From the NCBI RefSeq assembly GCF_011759385.1, contig NZ_JAARLY010000003.1, forward strand, positions 310,001-374,000: a stretch of DNA of 64,000 nucleotides, read 5' to 3'. Origin of the DNA: Oleiagrimonas sp. C23AA (GTDB lineage: Bacteria; Pseudomonadota; Gammaproteobacteria; Xanthomonadales; Rhodanobacteraceae). A model generated the notes under the pieces. The model was not told the DNA's origin, ran no database searches, and saw nothing but the letters and a program-made list of their open reading frames with translations. The position numbers were made by a program, and so were the translations under genes. Position 1 is the first letter of the stretch. Every line of letters begins with the position of its first letter. Of the stretch, positions 1 through 7,029 are shown in pieces.

Positions 1-951
1 CTGCGCGTGCCGCAGGTCAGTGGCGTGGTGCTTTTCGCGCGCAACTTCGTCTCGCGCGAGCAGGTTACGGCGCTGATCGATGCCATGCGCGAGGTGCGCG
101 GTGACGATGATTTCATCGTCGGCGTGGATCAGGAAGGCGGCCGCGTGCAACGTTTCCGCGAAGGCTTTACCGCCTTGCCGCCGCTGGCACGCATTGGCGA
201 GCGCCACAGCGAAGACCCGGGCCTGGCGCGTGCCCTGGCCGAAGAGCACGCCTGGCTGATGGCCAGCGAGATGCGCGCGGTGGGCGTGGACATCAGTTTT
301 GCGCCGGTGATCGACCTGGCGCGCGGCAATCGCGCCATTGGTGACCGCGCCTTCCATGCCGACCCGGAGGTAGTCGCCGAACTGGCCGATGCCTACATCC
401 GCGGCATGCACATGGCCGGCATGGCGGCGACCATCAAGCATTTTCCAGGCCATGGCTCGGTGGCCGAAGACACGCATGTCGATGTCGCTCGCGACAGTCG
501 CGACATGCAGGCAATCTGCGCCGAGGACCTGGTACCGTTCGCCGACTGCATCGCCCTGGGTGTGGAGGCGGTGATGATGGCGCACGTGATCTACCCGGCC
601 ATCGACGACACCCCGGCGGGTCGCTCGCCGGTATGGATTGGTCAGATCCTGCGTCAGGAGCTGGGATTTGAGGGCATCGTGTTCAGCGATGACATCAGCA
701 TGGCGGCGGCCGGCGAGGGCGATGCCATGCGCCAGCGCGTGCTGGCGCACCTTGAGGCCGGTTGCGACCTGATCCTGGCCTGCCAACCCGATGCCTTCGA
801 AGCGGCCATCGAAGCCGTGGATGGTCTTGCACCATGTGATCGTGCCCGCGTGGCCACGCTTCGCGGCGAGGCGGCGGCTGGCTGGGATGCGCTGATCGAC
901 AATCCGCAGCGCGATCGTTTTCTCGCTCGCCTGGCCATGCTTCAGGCTTGA
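1..951 (+). CDS. nagZ: Beta-N-acetylhexosaminidase NagZ (5' partial)
   Basis: Glycoside hydrolase family 3 enzyme that removes N-acetylglucosamine from muropeptides in the cytoplasm during peptidoglycan recycling. The open frame runs from the first base of the window, so the true start and about 20 N-terminal residues lie upstream; the GTG at 7 is internal. Visible family motifs, counted from position 7, are VDQEGGRVQR near residues 40-49, the signature KHFPGHG at 144-150 with the following EDTH histidine (dyad acid/base), and SDDISM near 227-232, which carries the nucleophilic Asp. It ends in TGA at 949-951, 23 bases before the phosphoribosyltransferase gene. nagZ, hpt and a thioinosine phosphorylase are also neighbours in Pseudomonas. 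Confidence 0.95.
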   Translation: MRVPQVSGVVLFARNFVSREQVTALIDAMREVRGDDDFIVGVDQEGGRVQRFREGFTALPPLARIGERHSEDPGLARALAEEHAWLMASEMRAVGVDISFAPVIDLARGNRAIGDRAFHADPEVVAELADAYIRGMHMAGMAATIKHFPGHGSVAEDTHVDVARDSRDMQAICAEDLVPFADCIALGVEAVMMAHVIYPAIDDTPAGRSPVWIGQILRQELGFEGIVFSDDISMAAAGEGDAMRQRVLAHLEAGCDLILACQPDAFEAAIEAVDGLAPCDRARVATLRGEAAAGWDALIDNPQRDRFLARLAMLQA

Positions 952-973
952 ACCACTTCTAGGAGGACATGCC

Positions 974-1525
974 ATGAAGGCGGATGCATCTTTGGCCGAG
1001 GCGCTGGCGCACTCGGACCTTCTGTTCGACCGCGCCACCCTGGGTGTGGAAATCGCCCGCATGGGCAAGGCCATCGATGCCGAACTGGATGGCGAGCGTG
1101 CGGTGTTCATCACCGTGATGCACGGCGCGCTGGTGTTTGCTGGCGAACTGGCCCTGGCCATTGCCACCGATCTGGAGTTTGATTACGTGCACGCCACGCG
1201 CTACCGCGGCGATACCGCTGGCGGCCAGCTGCATTGGCTGCGCGAGCCCAAGGCCGATATGCAGGGGCGCACGGTACTGCTGGTCGATGACATACTGGAC
1301 GAGGGCCATACGCTGAAGGCTGTGCGTGATGCCTGTCTGGCGCGGGGCGCACGTCGTGTGCTGGTGGCCACGCTCTGCAGCAAGCAGCACGCGCGCCGGG
1401 TGGAGGGCATCAACGCCGACTTCAATGGCGTCGAAGTAGCCGACCGTTACGTGTTCGGCTATGGCATGGATTATCACGAACAAGGCCGCAACCTGCCGGG
1501 TATCTTTGCCCTGCGTGAGGCCTGA
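974..1525 (+). CDS. hpt: Hypoxanthine-guanine phosphoribosyltransferase
   Basis: Cytosolic purine salvage enzyme joining hypoxanthine or guanine to PRPP to give IMP or GMP. The 183-residue protein carries the type I phosphoribosyltransferase PRPP loop VLLVDDILDEGHTL at residues 101-114 and the flexible-loop region near 72-90. An AGGAGG ribosome site at 961-966 stands 7 bases before the ATG at 974; an ATG at 969 lies too close to it to be preferred. It sits between nagZ and a thioinosine phosphorylase in one direction with short gaps, probably one operon: hypoxanthine released by the next enzyme would be its substrate. Confidence 0.92.
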   Translation: MKADASLAEALAHSDLLFDRATLGVEIARMGKAIDAELDGERAVFITVMHGALVFAGELALAIATDLEFDYVHATRYRGDTAGGQLHWLREPKADMQGRTVLLVDDILDEGHTLKAVRDACLARGARRVLVATLCSKQHARRVEGINADFNGVEVADRYVFGYGMDYHEQGRNLPGIFALREA

Positions 1526-1549
1526 CTGCGGTGCAAGCGAGAGAGCGAC

Positions 1550-2293
1550 ATGGCCATTGATCTTGCCGTTATTGGCGGTACCGGTCTTTACCAGTTTCCC
1601 GGGTTGAACAACATCGAGCGCCATACGGTGGACACGCCCTATGGCGTTCCTTCCGATGCCATTGTCAGCGGCACGCTCGGCGACAAGCGCGTGGCTTTTC
1701 TGGCTCGTCATGGTGAGTCGCACAGCCTGCCGCCGCACCGGGTCAATTACCGGGCCAATATCTGGGCATTGAAGGAGCTGGGCGCGCAACGCGTCATTGG
1801 CGTCAATGCCGTGGGCGGTATCCGCCACGATATGGGGCCGCGGGTGCTGGTTGTGCCCGATCAGGTGATTGACTACACCCATGGGCGGCTTTCCAGCTTC
1901 TGCGACGTGGAAGGCGCCGAAGTACTGCATATCGATTTCACCGAACCCTATACCATGCCTTTGCGCCAGGCCATGCTGGATGCGGCGCGGCGCATCGACA
2001 TGGCGGTAGTGGATGGTGGTTGCTACGGTGCCACGCAGGGACCGCGCCTTGAGACGCGCGCGGAGATAGCGCGCATGCGCCGTGACGGTTGCGATCTGGT
2101 CGGCATGACGGGCATGCCCGAGGCCGTCCTGGCACGCGAGGCGGGCCTGGAATATGCCTGCCTCGCCCTGGTGGCCAACTGGGCGGCCGGTTGTGGGGAC
2201 GAGGGTGAGATCAGTCTGAATGAAATTTTCGAGCACCTTCGGGTTGCCACAGCGCAGGTGTCGCCTCTGCTCTTGGCGTTGCTCGGCGATTGA
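1550..2293 (+). CDS. S-methyl-5'-thioinosine phosphorylase (MTAP/PNP family)
   Basis: Nucleoside phosphorylase of the MTAP/PNP family, 247 residues. Phosphate-loop motif GGTGLY lies at residues 9-14 and a RHG..H phosphate/ribose-binding segment near 50-60. The base-binding region reads ANWAAG, with an Asn as in 6-oxopurine phosphorylases rather than the Asp pair of adenine-type MTAP. That, together with the hpt and nagZ neighbours as in Pseudomonas PA3004, favours methylthioinosine over methylthioadenosine as substrate, giving hypoxanthine and methylthioribose 1-phosphate. Substrate choice is inferred. Annotations as 5'-methylthioadenosine phosphorylase would refer to the same family. Confidence 0.85.
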   Translation: MAIDLAVIGGTGLYQFPGLNNIERHTVDTPYGVPSDAIVSGTLGDKRVAFLARHGESHSLPPHRVNYRANIWALKELGAQRVIGVNAVGGIRHDMGPRVLVVPDQVIDYTHGRLSSFCDVEGAEVLHIDFTEPYTMPLRQAMLDAARRIDMAVVDGGCYGATQGPRLETRAEIARMRRDGCDLVGMTGMPEAVLAREAGLEYACLALVANWAAGCGDEGEISLNEIFEHLRVATAQVSPLLLALLGD

Positions 2294-2588
2294 AGCGCCT
2301 GTTTGGCCCTTCCATGTAAACGATTATCTTGGCGCCACGGCTGGATTTGCAGCTGGGGCGTTTTCGTATCCAGCGCTCTGTGCGAAAGATAAGCAAGCCG
2401 GATAATCTTTCATTGCCTGTCTTGGCATATATATCCGCGATGCATACATGTCATGGAAATTGCGTTAAGAATTACTTGCGTCGTGCTTTGATTCATGGCG
2501 TACTGCTCGTGTGCCGGGGCGCGTGTCGGGGGGGAGAGCTGTCGCGCGGACATTGGCACATCCGGTCCATGTAACGAGGTTCACGCAA
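2294..2588 (+). other. Long leader/intergenic region upstream of the cold-shock gene
   Basis: About 295 bases with no convincing gene; short frames here lack family features. The centre (around 2400-2510) is AT-richer than its surroundings, as expected for a promoter followed by a long cold-shock 5' leader. A weak sigma-70-like pair, TTGGCA at 2422-2427 and TACATG 17 bases later, is the best I can see, and it is not strong. No E. coli-type cold box was recognised. Confidence 0.35.
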
Positions 2589-2795
2589 ATGCGTTTTGGT
2601 ACGGTTAAATGGTTCAATGACGCCAAGGGCTTTGGTTTCATCGCGCCCGAGGATGGGGGGGAAGACGTGTTCGTGCATTATTCGGCGATCAACTCGACGG
2701 GCTTCCGGAGTCTCAAGGAAGGACAGCGCGTCAGTTTCGAAGTCGTCCAGGGGCCGAAGGGCGCCCAGGCCTCGGGTGTGGCGATCGCCGCCTGA
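2589..2795 (+). CDS. Cold-shock domain protein (CspA family)
   Basis: Single cold-shock domain of 68 residues, the whole protein. RNP1 (KGFGFI) is at residues 13-18 and RNP2 (VFVHY) at 27-31, on the five-stranded barrel that binds single-stranded RNA or DNA; such proteins melt RNA structure as RNA chaperones. Start is the ATG at 2589 because the domain begins directly with MRFGTVKWF; an upstream GTG frame would add a non-family extension. It is followed 29 bases later by an intrinsic terminator, so it is probably monocistronic. Whether it is cold-induced or constitutive cannot be read from the sequence. Confidence 0.95.
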   Translation: MRFGTVKWFNDAKGFGFIAPEDGGEDVFVHYSAINSTGFRSLKEGQRVSFEVVQGPKGAQASGVAIAA

Positions 2796-2823
2796 AGCTA
2801 CTGCACTATCCGCATTCTTGAAG

Positions 2824-2855
2824 CCCTGCGCGACGAGTTCGCGCGGGGTTTTTTT
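2824..2855 (+). terminator. Intrinsic terminator of the cold-shock gene
   Basis: A 10-pair stem (2824-2833 with 2839-2848, one G-U pair) with a 5-base loop is followed by seven T residues at 2849-2855. Confidence 0.9.
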
Positions 2856-2871
2856 ATGACCCAAAAGACTT

Positions 2872-2920
2872 CGTCCAACAAAGTGATAGTCAAATAAATT
2901 GACAGTAAATATGTTGGGCG
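2872..2920. promoter_or_regulatory. Coaxial dyad operator upstream of marR
   Basis: Two inverted repeats share one symmetry axis at base 2896. The inner one is GTCAA (2889-2893) and TTGAC (2899-2903); the outer one is CCAACA (2875-2880) and TGTTGG (2912-2917), with CG/CG matches continuing to 2872 and 2920. The inner right arm overlaps the -35 box of the marR promoter and the outer right arm lies between -35 and -10. This is the usual place for a self-regulating MarR-family operator. The function is inferred; the symmetry is seen directly. Confidence 0.6.
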
Positions 2921-2926
2921 TATGCT
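2899..2926 (+). promoter_or_regulatory. Sigma-70 promoter of marR, probably leaderless
   Basis: A perfect -35 box TTGACA at 2899-2904 is followed by 16 bases and a -10 box TATGCT at 2921-2926. Transcription would start about 2932-2934, at the ATG of the marR gene at 2933, so the message would have little or no leader. No Shine-Dalgarno sequence could lie between this start and the ATG. Confidence 0.7.
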
Positions 2927-2932
2927 GCCTGC

Positions 2933-3415
2933 ATGGACACCACAACGCACACTCACTGGTACGAGGATGTGGTCTTGCCGGCATTGCTGCGCCATGCGCG
3001 CACAGCGTATGGACTGCATATGCGCGATGCGCTGGCCAAGGCGGGCTACGATGACTTGCCCCGCAACGGCATGTACGTGATCGGCGGCCTGGCCTTGGGG
3101 CATGGCGACGTGCCGCTTAGTGAGCTGATTCGCCAGATGCGCATCAGCAAGCAGGCCGCGGGCCAGTTGGTCGACACCCTGGTGCTGCGCGGTTATCTGG
3201 AGCGGGAAGTGGACAGCACCGATCGTCGCAGGCTCAACGTTCGCTTGACGGCGCGCGGGCAGGCCGCAGCCGAGGCTCAGCAGGGCGCGCGCCGTCAGGT
3301 CGATGAGCTGCTGCAGCAGGCGGTCGGCGAGGAGGCCGTGCAGACCACGCGCCGCACGCTGGCCGCGCTGTACGATATCGGTCGTCAGTTCGAGGACAGT
3401 AACGCCGAAGATTGA
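2933..3415 (+). CDS. MarR-family transcriptional regulator
   Basis: 160-residue winged-helix regulator. The DNA-binding core runs from about residue 57 (DVPLSELIRQM) through the recognition helix SKQAAGQLVDTLVLRGYLERE to the wing with the family signature DSTDRRRLNVRLTARG near residues 98-113. N- and C-terminal helices would form the dimer interface. MarR proteins repress efflux, stress or catabolic genes and usually themselves, and release DNA on binding a small ligand. No transporter or enzyme gene follows, so its target is not evident from context; self-repression through the dyad at 2872-2920 is the likely minimum. The ATG at 2933 was chosen because the promoter -10 box ends only 6 bases before it. 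Confidence 0.88.
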   Translation: MDTTTHTHWYEDVVLPALLRHARTAYGLHMRDALAKAGYDDLPRNGMYVIGGLALGHGDVPLSELIRQMRISKQAAGQLVDTLVLRGYLEREVDSTDRRRLNVRLTARGQAAAEAQQGARRQVDELLQQAVGEEAVQTTRRTLAALYDIGRQFEDSNAED

Positions 3416-3779
3416 CGTGTGCTCATGCCGGAGAGGTGGTAAATGCCGGGCTTTCTGTGCGGCTTTGACGGTGACCTCGCCGGGTCAGCGATTTCCCCTG
3501 CGATCTGCCGTGGCTCGCATGAGGGAGCTGCGATCGGCTTGGCCGCTGTACATGCCGGCAACGACGGCCCGGGGGCAGCGAATGCCGGTTCTGAGAACGC
3601 GGGCTTTGCGCATCTTCGGTGGGTATATCGGCAAAAGGCGCGATGCGGGAACGGCGCAAGTAACTGCCTAGGTCAAGCGCTAAGACTGGGCACTTGAATG
3701 GAGCTGGCGTTCCAGAAGGCGCGCCCCGACAGCAGGTCATATGCACCATTCCGGGCGTGGGCGGTGAGTGGATGCACAT
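3416..3779. other. No recognisable gene (marR to ssrA interval)
   Basis: About 365 bases. The best frame is 3443-3697 on the plus strand, 84 codons, whose ATG follows a purine-rich stretch (GGAGAGGTGG) at about the right distance. The predicted Gly/Ala-rich peptide resembles no family I know. It could be a spurious frame in GC-rich DNA or the remnant of a gene once controlled by the MarR protein. No tRNA, attachment-site duplication or integrase is seen next to the ssrA 3' end. Confidence 0.3.
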
Positions 3780-3811
3780 AAAAAAAGCGGGCCTTGAAGG
3801 CCCGCTTTTTT
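3780..3811. terminator. Bidirectional intrinsic terminator at the end of ssrA
   Basis: Stem GCGGGCC (3787-3793) and GGCCCGC (3799-3805) with a 5-base loop, flanked by seven A residues on the left and six T residues on the right. It would stop ssrA transcription on the minus strand and anything reading from marR on the plus strand. Confidence 0.9.
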
Positions 3812-3832
3812 GTGGCCGAAAACGGCCGGTAT

Positions 3833-4188
3833 TGGTGGAGGTGGGCGGAATCGAACCGCCGTCCGAAGGTGTTCAATCCCCGGTACTACATGCTTAGCTC
3901 ACCGTTGGATCTCATTCCCCGGCAGCACGGTGAACAAAGCGCGCCGGAGAACCAGCCTGAAAAGTTTTAGCCGTTGATCGTCAGGCAACGATCTTCGGGC
4001 GATCCCGCGTGGATGACCCTACACCTGTACGCACGGGCACATACGGGTTCGGGGCTAGGCCTTAAGCGGCCAGAGCGTAGTTGTCGTCGTTGGCAACTAT
4101 AAGTTTTGCAACTGGTTTAACGAGGAAAGTCGCCCCCTCGGCATGCACCAGACAATATCACTACCCCCGTCGAAGCCATGACACCCCC
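3833..4188 (-). ncRNA. ssrA: Transfer-messenger RNA (tmRNA)
   Basis: 356-nt tmRNA on the minus strand, close to the usual 350-365. The 3' end (3833 upward) encodes a T arm with GGTTCGATTCC followed by CCACCTCCACCA, so the CCA is encoded. The 5' end GGGGGTG (4188-4182) pairs with CACCTCC of the 3' end to form the acceptor stem with one G-U pair. The tag frame lies at 4062-4094. tmRNA with SmpB rescues ribosomes stalled on broken messages and tags the unfinished protein for proteolysis. smpB lies directly upstream on the same strand. The primary transcript probably starts near 4214 and is trimmed to 4188 by RNase P. Confidence 0.97.
4062..4094 (-). other. tmRNA proteolysis tag reading frame
   Basis: Resume codon GCC at 4094-4092 opens a frame that reads ANDDNYALAA and stops with TAA at 4064-4062. 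The C-terminal LAA end is the classic degron for ClpXP-type proteases, and the same tag is known from Pseudomonas. Confidence 0.95.
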
Positions 4189-4220
4189 GGGGAAACTCAA
4201 TTGCGCGTGGCAAGTGCTCC

Positions 4221-4250
4221 AGTATATGGAGCGTGGCCGGGCAGATTCAA
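4221..4250 (-). promoter_or_regulatory. ssrA promoter with palindrome over the -10 box
   Basis: Read on the minus strand: -35 TTGAAT (4250-4245), 18-base spacer, -10 TATACT (4226-4221, five of six consensus). A 17-bp inverted repeat, GCTCCA-GTATA-TGGAGC at 4216-4232, is centred on the -10 box. It lies wholly in the gap between smpB and ssrA, so tmRNA can be made independently of smpB. Confidence 0.65.
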
Positions 4251-4267
4251 GGGCTGCCCGGGTGTTT

Positions 4268-4756
4268 TCAGGAAGGCGGATTCTTGGCCCGCATCACGCG
4301 CTGTTTCTCGCGGTTCCAGTCGCGCTCCTTTTCGGTGGCGCGCTTGTCGTGCTGCTGCTTGCCGCGCGCCAGACCAAGCTCCAGCTTCACATGATTGGCC
4401 TTCCAGTAAAGCGCTGTGGGCACCAGCGTGTAGCCCTTGCGCTCCACCGCACCGATCAGTTCATCGATTTCGCGCCGGTGCAGCAGCAGCTTGCGCGTGC
4501 GCCGGTCGTCGGCGACCACGTGGGTGGAAGCGCTGATCAGCGGCGGGATGGAGGTGCCGAACAGGTAGATTTCACCATGCTTGACGATGGCGTAGCTGTC
4601 GCCAAAGTTGATGCGTCCGGCGCGCAGCGACTTCACCTCCCAGCCCTGCAACGCAATGCCGGCCTCGAAGCGCTTGTCGATGTGATACTCGTGGCGCGCA
4701 CGCTTGTTCAGCGCAATGGTGCTGCCGGTGTCCTTTTTTTTCTTCGCTTTGGCCAT
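4268..4756 (-). CDS. smpB: SsrA-binding protein SmpB
   Basis: 162-residue beta-barrel protein (E. coli SmpB is 160) that binds the tRNA-like part of tmRNA, takes the place of the missing codon-anticodon pair in the ribosomal A site and starts trans-translation. Family segments visible: [10 protein letters not shown] near the start, [19 protein letters not shown], and the basic C-terminal tail rich in [11 protein letters not shown] that enters the mRNA channel. The frame stays open 42 codons upstream, but SmpB proteins begin at MAKAKKK, so the ATG at 4756 is used. It is divergent from ratA and directly upstream of ssrA. Confidence 0.96.
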   Translation of the reverse strand: MAKAKKKKDTGSTIALNKRARHEYHIDKRFEAGIALQGWEVKSLRAGRINFGDSYAIVKHGEIYLFGTSIPPLISASTHVVADDRRTRKLLLHRREIDELIGAVERKGYTLVPTALYWKANHVKLELGLARGKQQHDKRATEKERDWNREKQRVMRAKNPPS

Positions 4757-4850
4757 GTCCGTTAGAATCTCGAACCTGTAGCGTTCGTATCGTGAACGGC
4801 GCGCCGCCGACGGGCGCGCGCCGCTCCGTGAATGAAGTCGAGGAATCAAA

Positions 4851-5282
4851 GTGACGCAGATCCGCCGCAGCGCCCTGGTCAAATATTCACCCGCACAGAT
4901 GTATGCACTGGTGACCGATGTTCAAGCCTACCCCAAGCGCTTTGGCTGGTGCGTGGACTCGGCCGTGCAGGATGTTCAAGGCGAAACCGTCACCGCGCGC
5001 CTGGAGCTGAAGTTTGCCGGTATCCGCCAGGGCTTTACCACGCGCAATATCGGTGAGCCGCCGCAGCGCATGACCATGCAACTGGTGGAGGGGCCATTTC
5101 GCAAGCTGGAAGGCGTGTGGAGTTTCGAAGCGTTGGGCGAGCGCGGCTGCAAGGTATCGCTGGTGCTCGATTTCGACTACGCCGGTCGCCTGGGGGGCAT
5201 GGCCTTCAAGTTGGGCTTTCAAGGATTGGCCAACCGCATGGTGGACGATTTCTGCACAGAGGCTGCCAAGGCCTATGGCTGA
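4851..5282 (+). CDS. ratA: RatA/Coq10-like START-domain protein
   Basis: 143-residue polyketide-cyclase/START-fold protein of the RatA family. RatA of E. coli was described as a toxin that blocks association of 30S and 50S subunits; its homologue Coq10 binds ubiquinone, so the physiological role is debated. The N-terminus ([23 protein letters not shown]) and the [10 protein letters not shown] and [11 protein letters not shown] segments are typical. Start is GTG at 4851 behind a GAGGA ribosome site. It overlaps ratB by 8 bases, and the pair is divergent from smpB, the standard gammaproteobacterial layout. Confidence 0.92.
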   Translation: MTQIRRSALVKYSPAQMYALVTDVQAYPKRFGWCVDSAVQDVQGETVTARLELKFAGIRQGFTTRNIGEPPQRMTMQLVEGPFRKLEGVWSFEALGERGCKVSLVLDFDYAGRLGGMAFKLGFQGLANRMVDDFCTEAAKAYG

Positions 5283-5556
5283 GCACATCCACATTTGGGT
5301 GGTCTATGCCGATGAGCAGGGCGTGATCGAGCGTGACCTGAGCCTGCCGCGAGGCACTACCGCCGGTCAGGCCCTGCGCCAGGCACGGCTGGAACGCGAA
5401 CGTCCGCAGCTGAGCGTGGGCGAGGGCGATCTTGGTGTGTTCGGGCGTCGGGTGACGCCCGGCCACGTGTTGCACGACGGTGACCGTGTGGAGGTCTACC
5501 GCCCGCTCAAGCTCGATCCGATGCAGGCGCGGCGCCAACGCGCCGCGCGCCGCTAA
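5275..5556 (+). CDS. ratB: RnfH/RatB ubiquitin-fold protein
   Basis: 93-residue beta-grasp protein of the RnfH (UPF0125) family. The first half gives a ThiS/MoaD-like fold (HIWVVYADEQG, then LPRGTTAGQALRQA); the segment GVFGRRVTPGHVLHDGDRVEVYRPL is the family signature. The tail lacks a GlyGly end, so it is probably not a sulfur carrier. The ATG lies inside the end of ratA (8-base overlap), implying coupled translation. Its function is not known with certainty; it is named ratB for its place beside ratA. Confidence 0.9.
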   Translation: MAEHIHIWVVYADEQGVIERDLSLPRGTTAGQALRQARLERERPQLSVGEGDLGVFGRRVTPGHVLHDGDRVEVYRPLKLDPMQARRQRAARR

Positions 5557-5563
5557 AAGCGTC

Positions 5564-6043
5564 TCAGCCGCCCTGCTGACCACCGCTGGCCGGCGGGGCC
5601 TTCTTGTTCGGTCCAAGCACCGGAGTGTCGTCCTTGGTGGCCGGTCCCTTGTCACCACTCTCGTCGTCGACGTTGTAGTCGGTCTTGAGCTTCTTGGCCT
5701 GGTTCAGCAGCTTGGTTGGATCTTCGTTGAAGAAGTTGCCCTCGGTTCGCGCCAGCACGTCGTTGTCGAAGTACAGCGTGAACGTGCGTAGCGTGGTCTT
5801 GCCGCTACGGGGCGTATACGAAGACACATAGTCCCAGCGGTCGTGGTCGAACGGGGACGCAATCGACGGCGTGCCCAGCAGCACCAGTACCTGACGTTTG
5901 GTCATGCCCGGCTTGAGCTGATCGACTTTTTCCTTCTTCAGGAAGTTGCCCTGTTGCACGGGCGGCTTGTACACCAGTCCGCAGCCGGCAAGCAGGGAGC
6001 CTGCCAGCGCGAGGCAGAGCAGGTTTCGGAAGGGCGTTCGCAT
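5564..6043 (-). CDS. bamE: Outer membrane assembly lipoprotein BamE
   Basis: 159-residue lipoprotein of the beta-barrel assembly (BAM) complex, anchored in the inner leaflet of the outer membrane. The signal peptide ends in lipobox LLAGC with the acylated Cys at residue 21. The SmpA/OmlA domain follows: LKPGMTKRQVLVLLGTPS near residues 43-60, then DRWDYVSSY and the strand LTLYF-like TFTLYFDND. After residue 120 there is an acidic, Gly/Pro-rich extension absent from E. coli BamE. It converges with ratB (7-base gap) and diverges from fur, an arrangement conserved in gammaproteobacteria. Confidence 0.94.
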   Translation of the reverse strand: MRTPFRNLLCLALAGSLLAGCGLVYKPPVQQGNFLKKEKVDQLKPGMTKRQVLVLLGTPSIASPFDHDRWDYVSSYTPRSGKTTLRTFTLYFDNDVLARTEGNFFNEDPTKLLNQAKKLKTDYNVDDESGDKGPATKDDTPVLGPNKKAPPASGGQQGG

Positions 6044-6124
6044 ACGTCTCGCGTCCGGTTGGTCAAAGGTTTTGGATGATACACTAAGCGCTGTCAGGCT
6101 TAAGGTGCCAGGAGTTAATCAGAG

Positions 6125-6544
6125 ATGGATCAGGAATCCCACGAATTGCGCAAGGCGGGCCTCAAGGTCACGCACCCGCGCACCCGTATCCTGCACATTT
6201 TCGAAGAATCCCCCGAGCGCCATCTCACCGCCGAGGACATCTACAAGCACCTCCTGGCCAACCAGGAGGATATCGGCCTGGCCACGGTATACCGTGTGCT
6301 GACCCAGTTTGAAGCCGCCGGTATGGTGATCAAGCACAACTTCGAGGGTGGCCAGGCGGTCTACGAGCTCGATCGCGGGGAACATCACGATCACATGATC
6401 GATATCGACAACGGAACCGTCGTCGAGTTCGTCAGTGAGGAGATCGAGCGTCTTCAGCACGATATCGCCGATCGTTATGGCTACGTCATTGAGGATCACA
6501 GCCTGGTGCTGTACGTGCGGCCGAAGGGCAAGGCCCGCCGGTAG
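6125..6544 (+). CDS. fur: Ferric uptake regulator Fur (cysteine-free)
   Basis: 139-residue iron-responsive repressor. The winged-helix domain is residues 1-82, including the strongly conserved GLATVYRVLTQFEAAG at 51-66; the dimerisation/metal domain starts with HHDH at 87-90. The positions of the CxxC zinc pair of E. coli Fur hold Asp93 and Asn96 here (MIDIDNG), and there is no cysteine anywhere in the protein, so the structural zinc must be bound differently or be absent. His and Glu ligands of the regulatory metal site appear present. It diverges from bamE with an 81-base shared upstream region. Confidence 0.95.
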   Translation: MDQESHELRKAGLKVTHPRTRILHIFEESPERHLTAEDIYKHLLANQEDIGLATVYRVLTQFEAAGMVIKHNFEGGQAVYELDRGEHHDHMIDIDNGTVVEFVSEEIERLQHDIADRYGYVIEDHSLVLYVRPKGKARR

Positions 6545-7029
6545 CGACCCGATGATCTAAACGCTCTCCTGATGGCGCGGGAAGCGTAAGTCCTGTGCTT
6601 GGCGGCTGTGCTGGCCGACATGTGTTGTTTCAGGGCTGAGAGCGCGCATCGCGCGGCGGGCAAAGCCGCATGGTCGCCGCCAAGGCGCACGCAACATCCT
6701 CCAGAGCGCCGGATGCTGGTGCTTTTTGTGATCCGCAAAAGAAAAGGCCGCGGAAGAACTCCTGTTCTTCACGCGGCTGATGCCGTTTTGAAGGCGGAAC
6801 ATCGAGCGCGAGTCGATGAGTATCCGCTTCTACTCCGGCTGGGCTGGCTTCCTGCCGCCCGTTTGAGTCAACCGTCCCCACGATTGACTCGCATCGCCGC
6901 TATGCGGCGACTCCCCCACACCAGTGAGACAAAGCGTAACGCTATCTTTACGCGTCTGGTATCGGAAAGTTTCCTAGTCCCTGTCGTCCTTCGACTGACA
7001 TCGCTATCAGGTTTCCCCTACAAAGGCCC
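6545..7029. other. Non-coding island with several inverted repeats
   Basis: About 485 bases with no supported protein gene. Besides the minus-strand terminator at 6737-6777 it holds an inverted repeat GAGTCAA (6865-6871) with TTGACTC (6884-6890), directly followed by hairpin TCGCCGC-TAT-GCGGCGA (6894-6910). A further repeat, GCGTAA with TTACGC, lies near 6930-6955. It could be the 3' trailer of the kinase gene, a minus-strand small RNA gene, or a dispersed intergenic repeat. A short minus-strand frame at 6630-6881 has no recognisable features. Confidence 0.45.
6737..6777 (-). terminator. Minus-strand intrinsic terminator in the island
   Basis: Stem of GCCGCG (6747-6752) plus GAAGAAC (6753-6759) pairing with GTTCTTC (6764-6770) and CGCGGC (6772-6777), with a TCCT loop and one bulged A. 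On the minus strand it is followed by CTTTTCTTTT. It lies 250 bases beyond the end of the kinase gene. Confidence 0.75.

Noticed and set aside
959-2236. Long minus-strand frame (425 codons) opposite hpt and the phosphorylase gene
   Set aside because: It is a codon-bias shadow: both plus-strand genes have clear family motifs, and the minus-strand translation has none.
2401-2450. Cold-shock promoter and cold box before the csp gene
   Set aside because: Only a weak TTGGCA/TACATG pair is found and no cold-box sequence, so no firm promoter was listed.
3833-4188. ssrA 3' end as a genomic-island attachment site
   Set aside because: tmRNA genes are frequent integration sites, but there is no integrase, no duplicated 3' end and no change in base composition; the terminator follows at once.
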